This document shows positions 1-8,314 of a DNA stretch of 23,142 nucleotides, one piece after another (positions within the stretch are counted from its first letter, which is position 1; each line of letters begins with the position of its first letter). Source of the stretch: DALYJJ01 sp031969915. GTDB lineage: Bacteria > Acidobacteriota > Terriglobia > Bryobacterales > Bryobacteraceae. The position numbers and the translations under genes were made by a program. The notes beneath the pieces are model-generated. The model was not told the DNA's origin. It was given only the letters and a program-made list of their open reading frames with translations, and searched no databases. The DNA lies in the NCBI GenBank assembly GCA_031969915.1, contig DALYJJ010000102.1, positions 1 through 23,142 on the forward strand, read 5' to 3'.

Positions 1-415
1 GGGAGGGGACGCCGGCGTCGCGGTCCTTCACGCGGTCGTAGACGTGGCGCTCGTTGACGGTCCCGAGGCCCTCATTGTAGAGGCTGGTGAGGCCGAGCCC
101 TTCCCGAAGGTCTTCGGTGAAGGCGTGAATGGCTTTCAACTGATCGGCGAGGGCGGGCTCGCGGCGGTGCGTTTCGGTCTCGAAGACCTTCTGGTAGCCG
201 AGGTCCGTGAGCACGCCGATCTCTTTGCCGATGGCCAGACCCACGCGCACCACGTTGGGTGCGCCGTCCTTTTCATCCACCAGGGCGGTGCACAGGCCGC
301 GGCTGAGGCGCGCCCGGTTGGAGCCGTCGCGGGTGACGGTGAAGCCGCCCTGCTGCAGGGTTTGCAGGCGCTCTTCGAGGGTTGGCAGGTGGGGCTTGAC
401 TCGGCGAAAGAACAT
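1..415 (-). CDS. Conserved acidobacterial hypothetical protein (3' end cut off)
   Basis: An uninterrupted frame runs from an ATG at 415 leftward off the window edge, giving 138 residues that begin MFFRRVKPHLPTLEERLQTL. It carries the blocks ALADQLKAIHAFTEDLREGLGL and TSLYNEGLGTVN...HVYDRVKDRD. From memory this resembles a small cytosolic hypothetical protein recurrent in Solibacter-like Acidobacteriota; no function is known to me. There is no signal peptide or membrane segment, and the composition is charged and probably mostly helical. It is divergent from the glycerol kinase gene with 54 bases between the two starts. The frame opposite (+ strand, 44-445) is also open but has no family resemblance and is treated as a shadow. 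The real C-terminus lies outside the window. Confidence 0.75.
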   Translation of the reverse strand, partial: MFFRRVKPHLPTLEERLQTLQQGGFTVTRDGSNRARLSRGLCTALVDEKDGAPNVVRVGLAIGKEIGVLTDLGYQKVFETETHRREPALADQLKAIHAFTEDLREGLGLTSLYNEGLGTVNERHVYDRVKDRDAGVPS

Positions 416-457
416 AGCTGTATCGGGGAAACAACTTCAGTATAAAACGGCCTGGGG

Positions 458-463
458 TACAAT
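458..463 (+). promoter_or_regulatory. Putative -10 element of glpK (leaderless-type spacing)
   Basis: TACAAT lies at 458-463 and the GTG start of glycerol kinase is at 470, six bases after the hexamer. Transcription starting about seven bases after the -10 would begin at or next to the start codon. A weak -35 candidate, TTCAGT, sits at 436-441 (16-base spacer). There is no Shine-Dalgarno sequence before the GTG. Confidence 0.4.
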
Positions 464-469
464 GCCCCG

Positions 470-1954
470 GTGCGCTACATCCTCTCCCTAGACGAAGGCA
501 CGACCAGCGCGCGCGGGGCGCTGTACGACGAGCGCGGCCGGCGCGTGGCGATGGAATCCACGCCCATTGAGAGCGTCCATCCGCGGCCGGGCTGGGTGGA
601 GCAGGACGGAGAGGGGATCTGGCGGGCGCAGATGGTGGCCGCGCTGCGCACAGTGGAGCGCGCGGGCGCCGCGCCGCACGAGATCGCGGGCATCGGGATC
701 ACGAACCAGCGCGAGACCACGCTGGTGTGGGACCGGCGGACGGGGGAGCCCGTGCATCCAGCGATCGTGTGGCAGTGCCGCCGCACGGCCGAAGCCTGCG
801 CGCGGCTGGCGGCTTCGCCGATGGGACCGGCGATCACGGCGAAGACGGGACTGGTGATCGACGCGTATTTCTCGGCGAGCAAGCTGCAGTGGATTCTGGA
901 CGGGGTGCCCGACGCGCGCCGGCGCGCCGCCGACGGCGAGCTGCTGTTTGGGACCGTGGATACGTGGCTGGTCTGGAAACTGACGAACGGCGCGGTGCAC
1001 GTGACCGACGTTTCGAACGCGTCGCGGACGATGCTCATGAACATCGCCACGGGTGAGTGGGACGACGAGTTACTGAGCGTGTTCGGGGCGCCGCGGGCGA
1101 TGCTGCCGCGCATCGCCGCATCGAGCGAAGTGGTGGGGACCACGGCGGGCGATCACTTCGGCGCGGAGATTCCGATCGGCGGCATCGCGGGCGATCAGCA
1201 GGCGGCCTTGTTCGGGCAGGCTTGTTTCCGTCCGGGATTGAGCAAGAACACGTACGGCACCGGTTGCTTTGCGCTGCTCCACACGGGCGGGCAGCAGCCG
1301 GTGTCGCGCAACCGGCTGCTGGCCACGCGCGCCGCTTCCCTTCGCGACGGGGCGCAGTTCGCGGTGGAGGGCAGCGTGTTCGTGGCCGGCGCGGCGGTGC
1401 AATGGCTGCGCGACAAAGCAGGACTGCTGGCCACGGCGGCGGAGTCCGACGAACTGGCGCAATCGGTGAGCGATACCGCGGGGGTTTATTTTGTGCCCGC
1501 CTTCGTGGGGCTGGGCGCTCCCCATTGGGACGCCCAGGCGCGGGGCTTGATGACGGGCATCACGATGGGCGCGGGGCGGGCGCACCTGGTGCGGGCGACG
1601 CTGGAGAGCATCGCCTACCAAACGCGCGAGTTGATCGACGCGATGCAGGCCGACAGCGGCGAGACGCTGAAGGAGCTGCGCGTGGACGGAGGCGCCTCCG
1701 CCAATCAGTTTCTGATGCAGTTCCAGGCGGACATTCTGGGGTGCCCGATCGTCCGCCCGGCGGACATCGAAACGACGGCGCTGGGCGCGGCCTATCTGGC
1801 GGGGCTGGCCACCGGTTACTGGCCCACCCCGGAGGCCGTGGAGGGCTTCTGGCGATCGGACCGGGTGTTTGAGCCAACCATGTCCGGAGACCAACGTGAG
1901 TCCCTCTACGATGGCTGGAAACGGGCAGTGGCGCGCTGCCGGGCGAGTTGTTAA
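470..1954 (+). CDS. glpK: Glycerol kinase (FGGY family)
   Basis: Cytosolic enzyme that phosphorylates glycerol to sn-glycerol-3-phosphate with ATP. The 494 residues match the usual length of about 500. The N-terminal phosphate-binding loop reads SLDEGTTSARG (residues 6-16); most homologues have DQGTTS, so E9 is a mild variation. The block GITNQRETTLVWD contains the Arg-Glu pair that binds glycerol in characterised GlpK. GDQQAALFGQ carries the catalytic Asp, and DGGASANQFLMQFQADIL matches the second FGGY signature. The start is GTG at 470, because the motif begins seven residues later and no upstream in-frame start fits. No glpF, glpD or glpR is adjacent, so it is an isolated gene. A putative -10 sits directly before the start codon. 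Substrate assignment within FGGY kinases is strong from these motifs. Confidence 0.95.
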   Translation: MRYILSLDEGTTSARGALYDERGRRVAMESTPIESVHPRPGWVEQDGEGIWRAQMVAALRTVERAGAAPHEIAGIGITNQRETTLVWDRRTGEPVHPAIVWQCRRTAEACARLAASPMGPAITAKTGLVIDAYFSASKLQWILDGVPDARRRAADGELLFGTVDTWLVWKLTNGAVHVTDVSNASRTMLMNIATGEWDDELLSVFGAPRAMLPRIAASSEVVGTTAGDHFGAEIPIGGIAGDQQAALFGQACFRPGLSKNTYGTGCFALLHTGGQQPVSRNRLLATRAASLRDGAQFAVEGSVFVAGAAVQWLRDKAGLLATAAESDELAQSVSDTAGVYFVPAFVGLGAPHWDAQARGLMTGITMGAGRAHLVRATLESIAYQTRELIDAMQADSGETLKELRVDGGASANQFLMQFQADILGCPIVRPADIETTALGAAYLAGLATGYWPTPEAVEGFWRSDRVFEPTMSGDQRESLYDGWKRAVARCRASC

Positions 1955-2012
1955 TTTCGCCGCTTCGCCCTTGAGCGAGAACGCGGTATGTGGTTTGCTT
2001 CGGAAGGAGAAT

Positions 2013-4109
2013 ATGAAACGTACACTGTCTTTGCTGCTGCTGTTGTGCGGAGGGCTGTTCGCCCAGACTTCGCAGACGATTCCGTTCCGGGCGATGCTTT
2101 CCGCGCGCAACGAGGTGCCTCCGATTGACTCCACGGCCGCGGGTGTCGCCACGGTGTGGGTCCACCTGATGCGCGACGGGGCGGGAGCGATTGTCTCGGG
2201 GTCGGTGGATTTCGACGTCGCGTACACGCTGCCCGGGACGGCCACGCTGACGGGTCTGCACATTCATCGCGGAGCGGCGGGCATCAACGGTCCGGTGACC
2301 GTGGATAGCGGCTTGGCGGCCGCCAACCCGGTGGCGGTGGACGAAACCGGCCGAGGCCGCATCCAGCGCCAGGGCCAGGTGATCGCCACGAACACCAACG
2401 GCCTGGATACGCTACGGGGCCTGCTGGAGAACCCGGCGGGCTACTATGTCAACCTTCACAGCACAGCCAATCCGGGAGGCATCATCCGAGGCCAGTTGAT
2501 GCGGGCGGACTGGCAGGTATTCGCGGCGGAGATGAATCCGCGCAACGAGGTCCCGCCCATTGCCGGGTTGGACGCGTCGGGCATCGGAACGCTGCAATTG
2601 CTGACCACGCGGGACACGCAGGGGCGGGTGAATTCAGCGAACGTGGTTTTCGAAGTGCAGTACCGCGGTTTCCCGGAAGGGACTCGCCTGCAAGGCCTGC
2701 ATATCCACACCGGAGCGGCGGGCGTGAACGGGGGCGTGACGCTGGATTCGGGGCTTGGAGCGGCGAATGCCGTGACGGTGCCGGCGAATGGGCAGGGCAC
2801 CATCCGGCTGGAGAATGAAATCAACCTTTCGGCGGGCGCGGTCACCACGATCGACAACATCGGGTTTACGCCGGGCAACTTCTACTTCAACCTGCACACC
2901 AACACGAACCCCGGCGGGGCGATTCGCGGACAGGCGATCGCGCTGGACCGCTCGCACTTCCAGGTGCGGATGCTGCCTTCGAACGAGGTTCCTCCGGTGA
3001 CGGGGCTCGATGCGGCGGCGCAAGGCGGGGTGACGCTGCACACGCTGCGCGACGCCAACGGCGCGGTCACCGCGGGCGTGGTGATTTTCGATGTCAACTA
3101 CCGGTTCCCGGGCGAGGCGACGTTTACCGGCCTGCACGTGCACAACGGCGCGGCGGGCGTGAACGGGCCGGTGCGCTGGGACTCGGGCATCACGTCGGCG
3201 AGCAGCGTCGTGAGCGCGGCCGGCTTCGGCAACATCTTCCGCGTGTTCACGGTGAGTTCGGAAACGGGACTGGCGGCGCTCACCTCGGCGGTGGCGAATC
3301 CGGAGTTGCATTACCTGAACCTGCACACCACGGTGAACCCGGGCGGTGCGGTGCGGGGACAACTGGCGGCGGTGAACAACGCGCGGCCGGTGGTGATCGA
3401 CGTCCTGAGCGCGGTGAGCGATCCGACGATGCGCACCGGCGCGCAGGGTGGCCTGATCACGATCTTCGGCTCCGACCTGGCGAAGGTGCCCACGAATCTG
3501 GCGGGCCTGGGCGGCGGCGCTTATCCCACCAGCGTCAACGGAACGTCGGTGACCATCGGCGGTATTCCCGCGCCGATCATCGCCATCGGCCGCGAACCCC
3601 AGTTCACGCCGTCGGACTACATGGTGGTGCAGGTGCCGAACGCCGCTCCGGCGGGCACGCATCCGGTGGTGGTAACGAACTCCAACGGAGCGGGCAACTC
3701 CTGGACGCTGCGAGTCGCACAGGCCGCGCCGGCCACCTACTTCGACATGGAAGGCGGCATCGTGTTCCGGGCGCGGGACATGGCCTTGATTCGCGCGGGA
3801 GATCCGGCGCGCGTGGGCGACGTGTTGTGGATCCTGACCACGGGCCTCGGCCTGACCACGCCGCCGGTAGCGACGGGCGCGCTCGCTCCGCAGAACCCGT
3901 TGGCCCTGGTGAGCAACGTCAACGTCACCGTGGGCGGGACCGCGCAGCGCGTGCAGCAGGCGCTGGCCGTGCCGGGCATGGCCGGCCTGTACCTGGTGGC
4001 GTTCACGCTCGAAGCGCCCTCGCCGGCGCCCACGGGCGCGACGGTGCCGGTGGTGGTTCGCATCGGCGATGCGGCGGCGAACACCGTGAACATCGCTTAC
4101 CAACGCTAG
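2013..4109 (+). CDS. Secreted protein with three CHRD domains and a Solibacter-type C-terminal domain
   Basis: Encodes 698 residues with a signal peptide (MKRTLSLLLLLCGGLFAQ). Three tandem CHRD-type domains follow at about residues 27-163, 170-314 and 316-456. Each begins with NEVPP, has a central G-LH-H-GAAG-NG segment, and ends with NLH-NPGG-IRGQ. Residues 457-698 resemble TIGR03437, the C-terminal domain found in many Solibacter exported proteins (PVVIDVLSAVSDP..., then ITIFGSDLA). CHRD was first described in chordin; its bacterial role is unknown to me, so no enzymatic function is proposed. The start at 2013 is chosen for its AAGGAGA ribosome site at 2004-2010 and the signal peptide directly after it; the frame is open further upstream but would overlap glpK. 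A terminator follows at 4130-4160, so this is probably the end of its transcript. Confidence 0.85.
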   Translation: MKRTLSLLLLLCGGLFAQTSQTIPFRAMLSARNEVPPIDSTAAGVATVWVHLMRDGAGAIVSGSVDFDVAYTLPGTATLTGLHIHRGAAGINGPVTVDSGLAAANPVAVDETGRGRIQRQGQVIATNTNGLDTLRGLLENPAGYYVNLHSTANPGGIIRGQLMRADWQVFAAEMNPRNEVPPIAGLDASGIGTLQLLTTRDTQGRVNSANVVFEVQYRGFPEGTRLQGLHIHTGAAGVNGGVTLDSGLGAANAVTVPANGQGTIRLENEINLSAGAVTTIDNIGFTPGNFYFNLHTNTNPGGAIRGQAIALDRSHFQVRMLPSNEVPPVTGLDAAAQGGVTLHTLRDANGAVTAGVVIFDVNYRFPGEATFTGLHVHNGAAGVNGPVRWDSGITSASSVVSAAGFGNIFRVFTVSSETGLAALTSAVANPELHYLNLHTTVNPGGAVRGQLAAVNNARPVVIDVLSAVSDPTMRTGAQGGLITIFGSDLAKVPTNLAGLGGGAYPTSVNGTSVTIGGIPAPIIAIGREPQFTPSDYMVVQVPNAAPAGTHPVVVTNSNGAGNSWTLRVAQAAPATYFDMEGGIVFRARDMALIRAGDPARVGDVLWILTTGLGLTTPPVATGALAPQNPLALVSNVNVTVGGTAQRVQQALAVPGMAGLYLVAFTLEAPSPAPTGATVPVVVRIGDAAANTVNIAYQR
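2091..3380 (+). repeat. Three tandem CHRD-domain repeats within one gene
   Basis: Three units of about 430 bases, starting near 2091, 2520 and 2959, encode homologous domains marked by NEVPP near the N-terminus and NPGG-IRGQ at the end. They are clearly diverged from one another in both DNA and protein, so the duplication is old and unlikely to be an assembly artefact. Confidence 0.8.
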
Positions 4110-4129
4110 TCTCCTTCTCTGTCAACTGC

Positions 4130-4160
4130 CGGGGCGGCCTTCACGGGCCGCCCCGTTTTT
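4130..4160 (+). terminator. Rho-independent terminator after the CHRD gene
   Basis: A perfect 10-base-pair stem (CGGGGCGGCC at 4130-4139 pairing with GGCCGCCCCG at 4146-4155) with a six-base loop is followed by five T residues at 4156-4160. It starts 20 bases after the CHRD gene stop codon and isolates it from the GH127 gene. Confidence 0.9.
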
Positions 4161-4192
4161 CTGTCTGCCTCCCAACCGCTCGCGGCCGTCGT

Positions 4193-4198
4193 TAGAAT
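4193..4198 (+). promoter_or_regulatory. Putative -10 element of the GH127 gene (leaderless-type spacing)
   Basis: TAGAAT at 4193-4198 ends six bases before the ATG at 4205, the same spacing seen before glpK. No Shine-Dalgarno sequence is visible between them and no good -35 match was found. Confidence 0.4.
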
Positions 4199-4204
4199 GT
4201 CTTA

Positions 4205-6175
4205 ATGACTCGCGTTCTGATCCCTCTCGCCTTGTTCGCAGCGCCCCTGTTGGCCCAGAGCGCCGCGCTGGACCGGCCGATTCTCGATACCAGCCGATCC
4301 CCGAAAGCCTTGTTGCGCGGTGTTCCCGTACGGGCCGTGCAACTGGAGGGCGGCTACTGGGCCGCTCGCCAGAAGGCGAATGAAGAAGTCAGCCTCCCGA
4401 GCCTGCTCGCTCTGTTCGAAGAGAAAGGCATCATGGACAACTTCCGCCGCGTCTCCGGGCGGAAGGATGTGGCGCGGCGGGGGCCGCTGTACACCGATTC
4501 CGACGTATACAAATGGCTGGAGGCAGTGGGCTTCCTTCTGCAGTACAAGGACGCTCCTGAACTGCGCAAACAGGCCGAAGCGGTGATTGACGACATCGCC
4601 GCCGCGCAGGAGCCGAGCGGCTACATCAACACGTTTTACACGAAGGAGAACCTGGCGCAGAGGCACAAGAACATGCGCCACGGGCATGAGCTCTACTGTC
4701 TGGGGCACCTGATCCAGGGGGGCATCGCTTGGGAGCGCGCCACGGGCGACCGCAAACTGCTCAGCGTGGGCACGAAGATGGTGGACTACCTGATGGCCAA
4801 CTTCGGCCCCGACAAGCAGCCCATCTTCGAAGGCCACCCGGAGATCGAGCTGGCACTGGTGGAACTCTACCGGCACACGGGGGAGCGCAAGTATCTGCAA
4901 GCAGCCGGCTACATCCTGGAGGGCGACGAGCGCAACCTGAAGAACGTTCCGCCGCGCGAACTGGTGTACCTGTTTACGGTGAAGCCGTTCTCCGCGCGCA
5001 CGAAGATGGAAGGACACGCGGTGCGCGCCGGCTACGCGGCGGCGGGCGCGGCCGATTACTACCTGGAGACCGGCGATGAGCGCTACCGCAAGGTGCTGGA
5101 CACGCTGTGGGACGACATGACGCGCCGCAAGCAGTACCTGACGGGCGGCGTCGGCTCGCGGGCCTCGGGCGAAGCGTACGGCGAGCCGTACGAGCTTCCG
5201 AATCAGCAGGCCTACACGGAGAGCTGCGCGGCGATTTCGACGATGTTCTGGAACTGGCGCATCCTGCACGCCGATCCGCATTCGAAGTACATGGACAACT
5301 TCGAGCGCGCGTTGTACAACGGGGCGAACAGCGGGCTGTCGCTCAAGGGCGACCTGTACTGTTACCGCAACCCGCTGGAGCACGTGGGCAACCCCGAGGA
5401 CCGCATCCGCAACCCGTGGTACGACACCACCTGCTGCCCGCCGAACCTGCAGCGCGTGCTCGCCTCACTGGGCGGCTACTTCTACAGCACTTCGAAAGAC
5501 GGGCTGTGGGTGCACCTGTACGACAACAACCGGCTGAACTGGAAGCTGGAGGACGGAACGAAGCTGGCCCTGACGCAAGCGACGAAGTACCCGTGGGAAG
5601 GACAGGTGGAGATCACGGTTTCGCCGGAAACGGCGAAAGAGTTCACTTTGTTCCTGCGGCGGCCGGAGTGGTCCAAGGGAACGGTGACGGTGGCGGGCGC
5701 GCCCTTCGCGGCCCAGGCGCAGAACGGCTACCTGGCCCTGCGGCGGACCTGGAAGCCGGGCGACAAGGTGGTTCTGAAGCTGGACGTGGCGCCCCGCCTG
5801 ACGGCTTCGAATCCCTATGTGCGGGAGAACATGGGCCGGGTGGCGGTGGAGCGCGGGCCGCTGCTCTACTGCATGGAGGGGCTCGATCAGGCGCAGGGCA
5901 CAACGGTCTTCGACTGGACGCTGGACCTGGGGCCCACGGGACAGCCGGCTTTCCAGACGAGTTGGGAGGCGGAACGACTCGGCGGCGTCACGGTGCTCAA
6001 GCACAAAGCCACGCGGAGCGGCACGCCGGTGACCGAGGGATCGCTTTATCGCACGCTGGACAGCCTGCGAAGGCAGCCGGCGGTAGCGGGTTCGGTGACG
6101 CTGATCCCGTATTACACGTTCCACAACCGCGACGTCACGTCGATGCAGGTGTGGATCCCCTACCGGCAGCCGTAG
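4205..6175 (+). CDS. Secreted GH127 family beta-L-arabinofuranosidase-like glycoside hydrolase
   Basis: Encodes 656 residues with a signal peptide (MTRVLIPLALFAAPLLAQ), followed by a full-length DUF1680/GH127 enzyme. In the characterised Bifidobacterium HypBA1 enzyme, a cysteine acts as nucleophile and zinc is held by one Glu and three Cys. Here the matching residues are visible: E323 in SGEAYGEP (acid/base candidate), E339 and C341 in AYTESCAA, and C410-C411 in DTTCCPPN. E323 and E339 are 16 residues apart, as in HypBA1. The family removes terminal beta-L-arabinofuranose from plant-type glycans, which would suit a soil polysaccharide degrader; the exact linkage cannot be read from sequence. 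The gene stands alone after a terminator and converges with the TPR gene three bases beyond its stop. Confidence 0.9.
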   Translation: MTRVLIPLALFAAPLLAQSAALDRPILDTSRSPKALLRGVPVRAVQLEGGYWAARQKANEEVSLPSLLALFEEKGIMDNFRRVSGRKDVARRGPLYTDSDVYKWLEAVGFLLQYKDAPELRKQAEAVIDDIAAAQEPSGYINTFYTKENLAQRHKNMRHGHELYCLGHLIQGGIAWERATGDRKLLSVGTKMVDYLMANFGPDKQPIFEGHPEIELALVELYRHTGERKYLQAAGYILEGDERNLKNVPPRELVYLFTVKPFSARTKMEGHAVRAGYAAAGAADYYLETGDERYRKVLDTLWDDMTRRKQYLTGGVGSRASGEAYGEPYELPNQQAYTESCAAISTMFWNWRILHADPHSKYMDNFERALYNGANSGLSLKGDLYCYRNPLEHVGNPEDRIRNPWYDTTCCPPNLQRVLASLGGYFYSTSKDGLWVHLYDNNRLNWKLEDGTKLALTQATKYPWEGQVEITVSPETAKEFTLFLRRPEWSKGTVTVAGAPFAAQAQNGYLALRRTWKPGDKVVLKLDVAPRLTASNPYVRENMGRVAVERGPLLYCMEGLDQAQGTTVFDWTLDLGPTGQPAFQTSWEAERLGGVTVLKHKATRSGTPVTEGSLYRTLDSLRRQPAVAGSVTLIPYYTFHNRDVTSMQVWIPYRQP

Positions 6176-6178
6176 CGA

Positions 6179-7615
6179 TCACCGAGCGCTTTCCTGTGGG
6201 CCGCGCACCAGGCGGTAGCGGCCCGCTTCGGCCTCGGCGGCCCGCTCTTCGTCGAGCAGCCGGCGCACGCGCTCCTGCATGGCGGAGGCCTCCGCGGCGC
6301 GACCCAGCCGGCGATACACGGACATCAACTGATAGGCCGCGGGGCGGTCCTTCGGATCGAGGCGAACAGCGGTCTCAAGGGTCTTCGCCGCGGCCAGCCA
6401 CTCACCTCTTTGGAACTGCAGTTTGCCGAGCAGGGCGTAGGCGGTGGCCTGCTTGGGATCCTCGCGAATCACGCGGTGGAGGAGAGCCTCGGCCTCAGTG
6501 CGCTCGGCGTCGCTTTGTTCGTCCCGCAAGAGGGCGCGCGCGAGGGTGAGGTTGACGCGCGGATCGTTGGGCGACTGCCGGGCCAGGGGCCGGAGGAGGT
6601 CAATGGCCTCGGCCCACGCTCCCATTTCGAGCAGCGAGACGGCGAGGCCGAGCGAGCCGAGGGACGAATCGGGCGCGCGGCGACGGGCCTCGGCGAAAGC
6701 GGCCTCGGCCTTGGCGCGCTCCCCTGCCCGGGCCCGCACCAGGCCGAGCATCATGGGGATGCGCGACGACGCGGGGATGTTGCGCTCGCCCGTTTCCAGG
6801 ACTTCGGCGCCGATGTCGAGCGCATTCCTTTCCAGGCATATGTTCGCGAGGTCGATGTAGAGCCGTTCGTCGCGCGGGTAGAGTTGGATCGCGCGGCGCA
6901 GAGTATCGAGGGCCTGGGGCGTCTTTCGATCCGCCTCGTAGGCCGCGGCGAGCAAGCTCAGAACGTCGGCCTCGGGAACGGACTGCCCGGCGAGGGGCGC
7001 TAGGGTGGCGATGGCGTCGGCGGGACGTTTGGCCTCGAGGCGTGCGAGCGCCAGATTATAGCGGATCTCTGATTGTTCGCGAACGCGCAACAAGGCTTCG
7101 AACTGCGCTCCGGCCGCCTCCCATTCCTCGAGCCGAGCGAGACACGCCGCGTATTGCCAGCGGGCGACCGGGTGGTCGGCTTTCTCGATGCCCTTCGCGA
7201 AGTAGGCGGCCGCGGCCGGGCAGTCGTTCCGCTCGAACGCGAGCACACCGAGCATGGCGTGCGCCTCGGGCAGATCGGGGCGCAGGCGGAGCAACTGTTC
7301 GAGTGACGAGCGGGCGCCGGCGTCTCCGGAGGCGTATTCCATTTGCGCGAGCGCCTGGAGGGTTGGGACGAAAGCGGGCTGGAGCCGGTGTGCGGTGCGG
7401 AGCGCGGTTAACGCTTCGGCACGGCGGTTCAGCCCGTCGAGCGCGAAGCCTTTGAGTGTCCAGAGGACGGCGCTGCTGGGGGTGGCCTTCAAGTCGCGCT
7501 CCGCGATTGTAAGCGCTGCCAGAAAATCGCGCCGCTGCAAGCGCTCACGAACCTCATCCACGGAGCCGAAGAGAAGAGTGGAGGCGGCAAGCGAAAGGAC
7601 GAGGAAGTGAGTCAT
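6179..7615 (-). CDS. Exported tetratricopeptide-repeat protein
   Basis: Encodes 478 residues: a short signal-like segment (MTHFLVLSLAASTLLFG) followed almost to the end by TPR-like helical pairs, with repeated features such as A--Y-PRDERLYIDLANI, DPRVNLTLARALL and DPKQATAYALLGKLQFQRG. TPR arrays bind proteins or organise complexes; no enzymatic domain is present. The ATG at 7615 is preferred to upstream in-frame starts because it places the hydrophobic segment at the N-terminus. The last 30 residues are rich in Glu, Arg and Ala. It converges on the GH127 gene with only three bases between stops and no terminator in between. It is divergent from the Tad pilus set, so a shared role is possible but unsupported. 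Confidence 0.8.
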   Translation of the reverse strand: MTHFLVLSLAASTLLFGSVDEVRERLQRRDFLAALTIAERDLKATPSSAVLWTLKGFALDGLNRRAEALTALRTAHRLQPAFVPTLQALAQMEYASGDAGARSSLEQLLRLRPDLPEAHAMLGVLAFERNDCPAAAAYFAKGIEKADHPVARWQYAACLARLEEWEAAGAQFEALLRVREQSEIRYNLALARLEAKRPADAIATLAPLAGQSVPEADVLSLLAAAYEADRKTPQALDTLRRAIQLYPRDERLYIDLANICLERNALDIGAEVLETGERNIPASSRIPMMLGLVRARAGERAKAEAAFAEARRRAPDSSLGSLGLAVSLLEMGAWAEAIDLLRPLARQSPNDPRVNLTLARALLRDEQSDAERTEAEALLHRVIREDPKQATAYALLGKLQFQRGEWLAAAKTLETAVRLDPKDRPAAYQLMSVYRRLGRAAEASAMQERVRRLLDEERAAEAEAGRYRLVRGPQESAR

Positions 7616-7719
7616 CTCGTCCCTATTTTGCCTTGAAGCGGTCCGACCGCACCGGGCATAGCAAGTACTTGGTAGGGGAGTACGGGCAGACCTAGCTTCG
7701 AATAAGGTGAAAGCACGAT

Positions 7720-7747
7720 TTGCAGTGAGAGCCACGAACTCTATTCT
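7720..7747 (+). promoter_or_regulatory. Putative promoter of the Tad-like gene set
   Basis: TTGCAG (7720-7725), a 16-base spacer, and TATTCT (7742-7747) resemble a housekeeping sigma promoter 30 bases before the first TadE-like start. The rest of the 161-base region between the TPR gene and the TadE gene shows nothing else I can name. Confidence 0.35.
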
Positions 7748-7776
7748 GATGATGGAGTCCGTTTATCAGGATTGAA

Positions 7777-8289
7777 ATGACATCAGCCCGGCAAAATCGG
7801 TCCAAAGGCAGTTCCNNNNNNNNNNTGGTGGAGGCGGCACTAATCTTCCTGCCACTGATGGCGCTGCTGGTGGCTCTGATCGACTTTTCCCTGGTGATCT
7901 TCATGCGGTCGACGATTCAGTTCGCGGTGCGCGAAGGGGTTCGTTTCGCGATCACCTATCAGACGGTCCCTGGGAAAGGGCACGATGACTCCGTCAAAGC
8001 GATCGTCGAAAGCAATTCGATGGGCTTTCTCAAGAACAAGACGTCGTACATAAAAGTGAAATATTACAGTCCGTCGAATTTAACAGCACCTTTGAGCGGC
8101 GCAGGCAGCAACGGCCCCGGAAACGTCGTTGAGGTCTCGATCGACCAGCTCCCCTGGAGTTGGCTGGCCCCGCTCCAACCCGATTACAACCAGAAAGGGG
8201 CGCGCAAGAGCCCCTTCACACTAAACGCCAGCGCAGCGGACGTGATGCAGGGTCTTCCAGTAGGGCAGCTACAGCCTCCCGCCCGGTAG
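7777..8289 (+). CDS. TadE-like pseudopilin, first of two (contains a 10-N gap)
   Basis: About 170 residues. After a short charged N-terminus there is a 10-base N run, then VEAALIFLPL and a long hydrophobic helix (to about residue 47) typical of TadE/TadG minor pseudopilins, followed by an extracytoplasmic domain. The Glu directly after the gap corresponds to the conserved Glu of pilin-like N-termini. The N run hides the residues that normally carry an RG- or GN-A motif. The reading frame continues through the gap, so its length is probably right modulo three. AGGA at 7768-7771 may serve as ribosome site. It is followed by a second TadE-like gene 25 bases on. In Tad systems these proteins sit in the inner membrane or periplasm and support Flp pilus assembly. 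Confidence 0.75.
   Translation: MTSARQNRSKGSSXXXXVEAALIFLPLMALLVALIDFSLVIFMRSTIQFAVREGVRFAITYQTVPGKGHDDSVKAIVESNSMGFLKNKTSYIKVKYYSPSNLTAPLSGAGSNGPGNVVEVSIDQLPWSWLAPLQPDYNQKGARKSPFTLNASAADVMQGLPVGQLQPPAR
7816..7825. other. Assembly gap (10 N)
   Basis: Ten undetermined bases inside the first TadE-like gene. The frame is maintained across it; the missing codons would complete the conserved N-terminal motif before V-E-A-A. Confidence 0.95.
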
Positions 8290-8314
8290 AGAGCAGCTGG
8301 CGCGGAGAAGCGCC

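Noticed and set aside
5107..6549. A 480-codon plus-strand frame across the GH127 and TPR genes
   Set aside because: It overlaps both real genes and is Gly/Arg/Ala-rich without motifs.
7816..7825. A frameshift in the first TadE gene at the N run
   Set aside because: The reading frame is continuous through the gap with a sensible pilin-like start after it.
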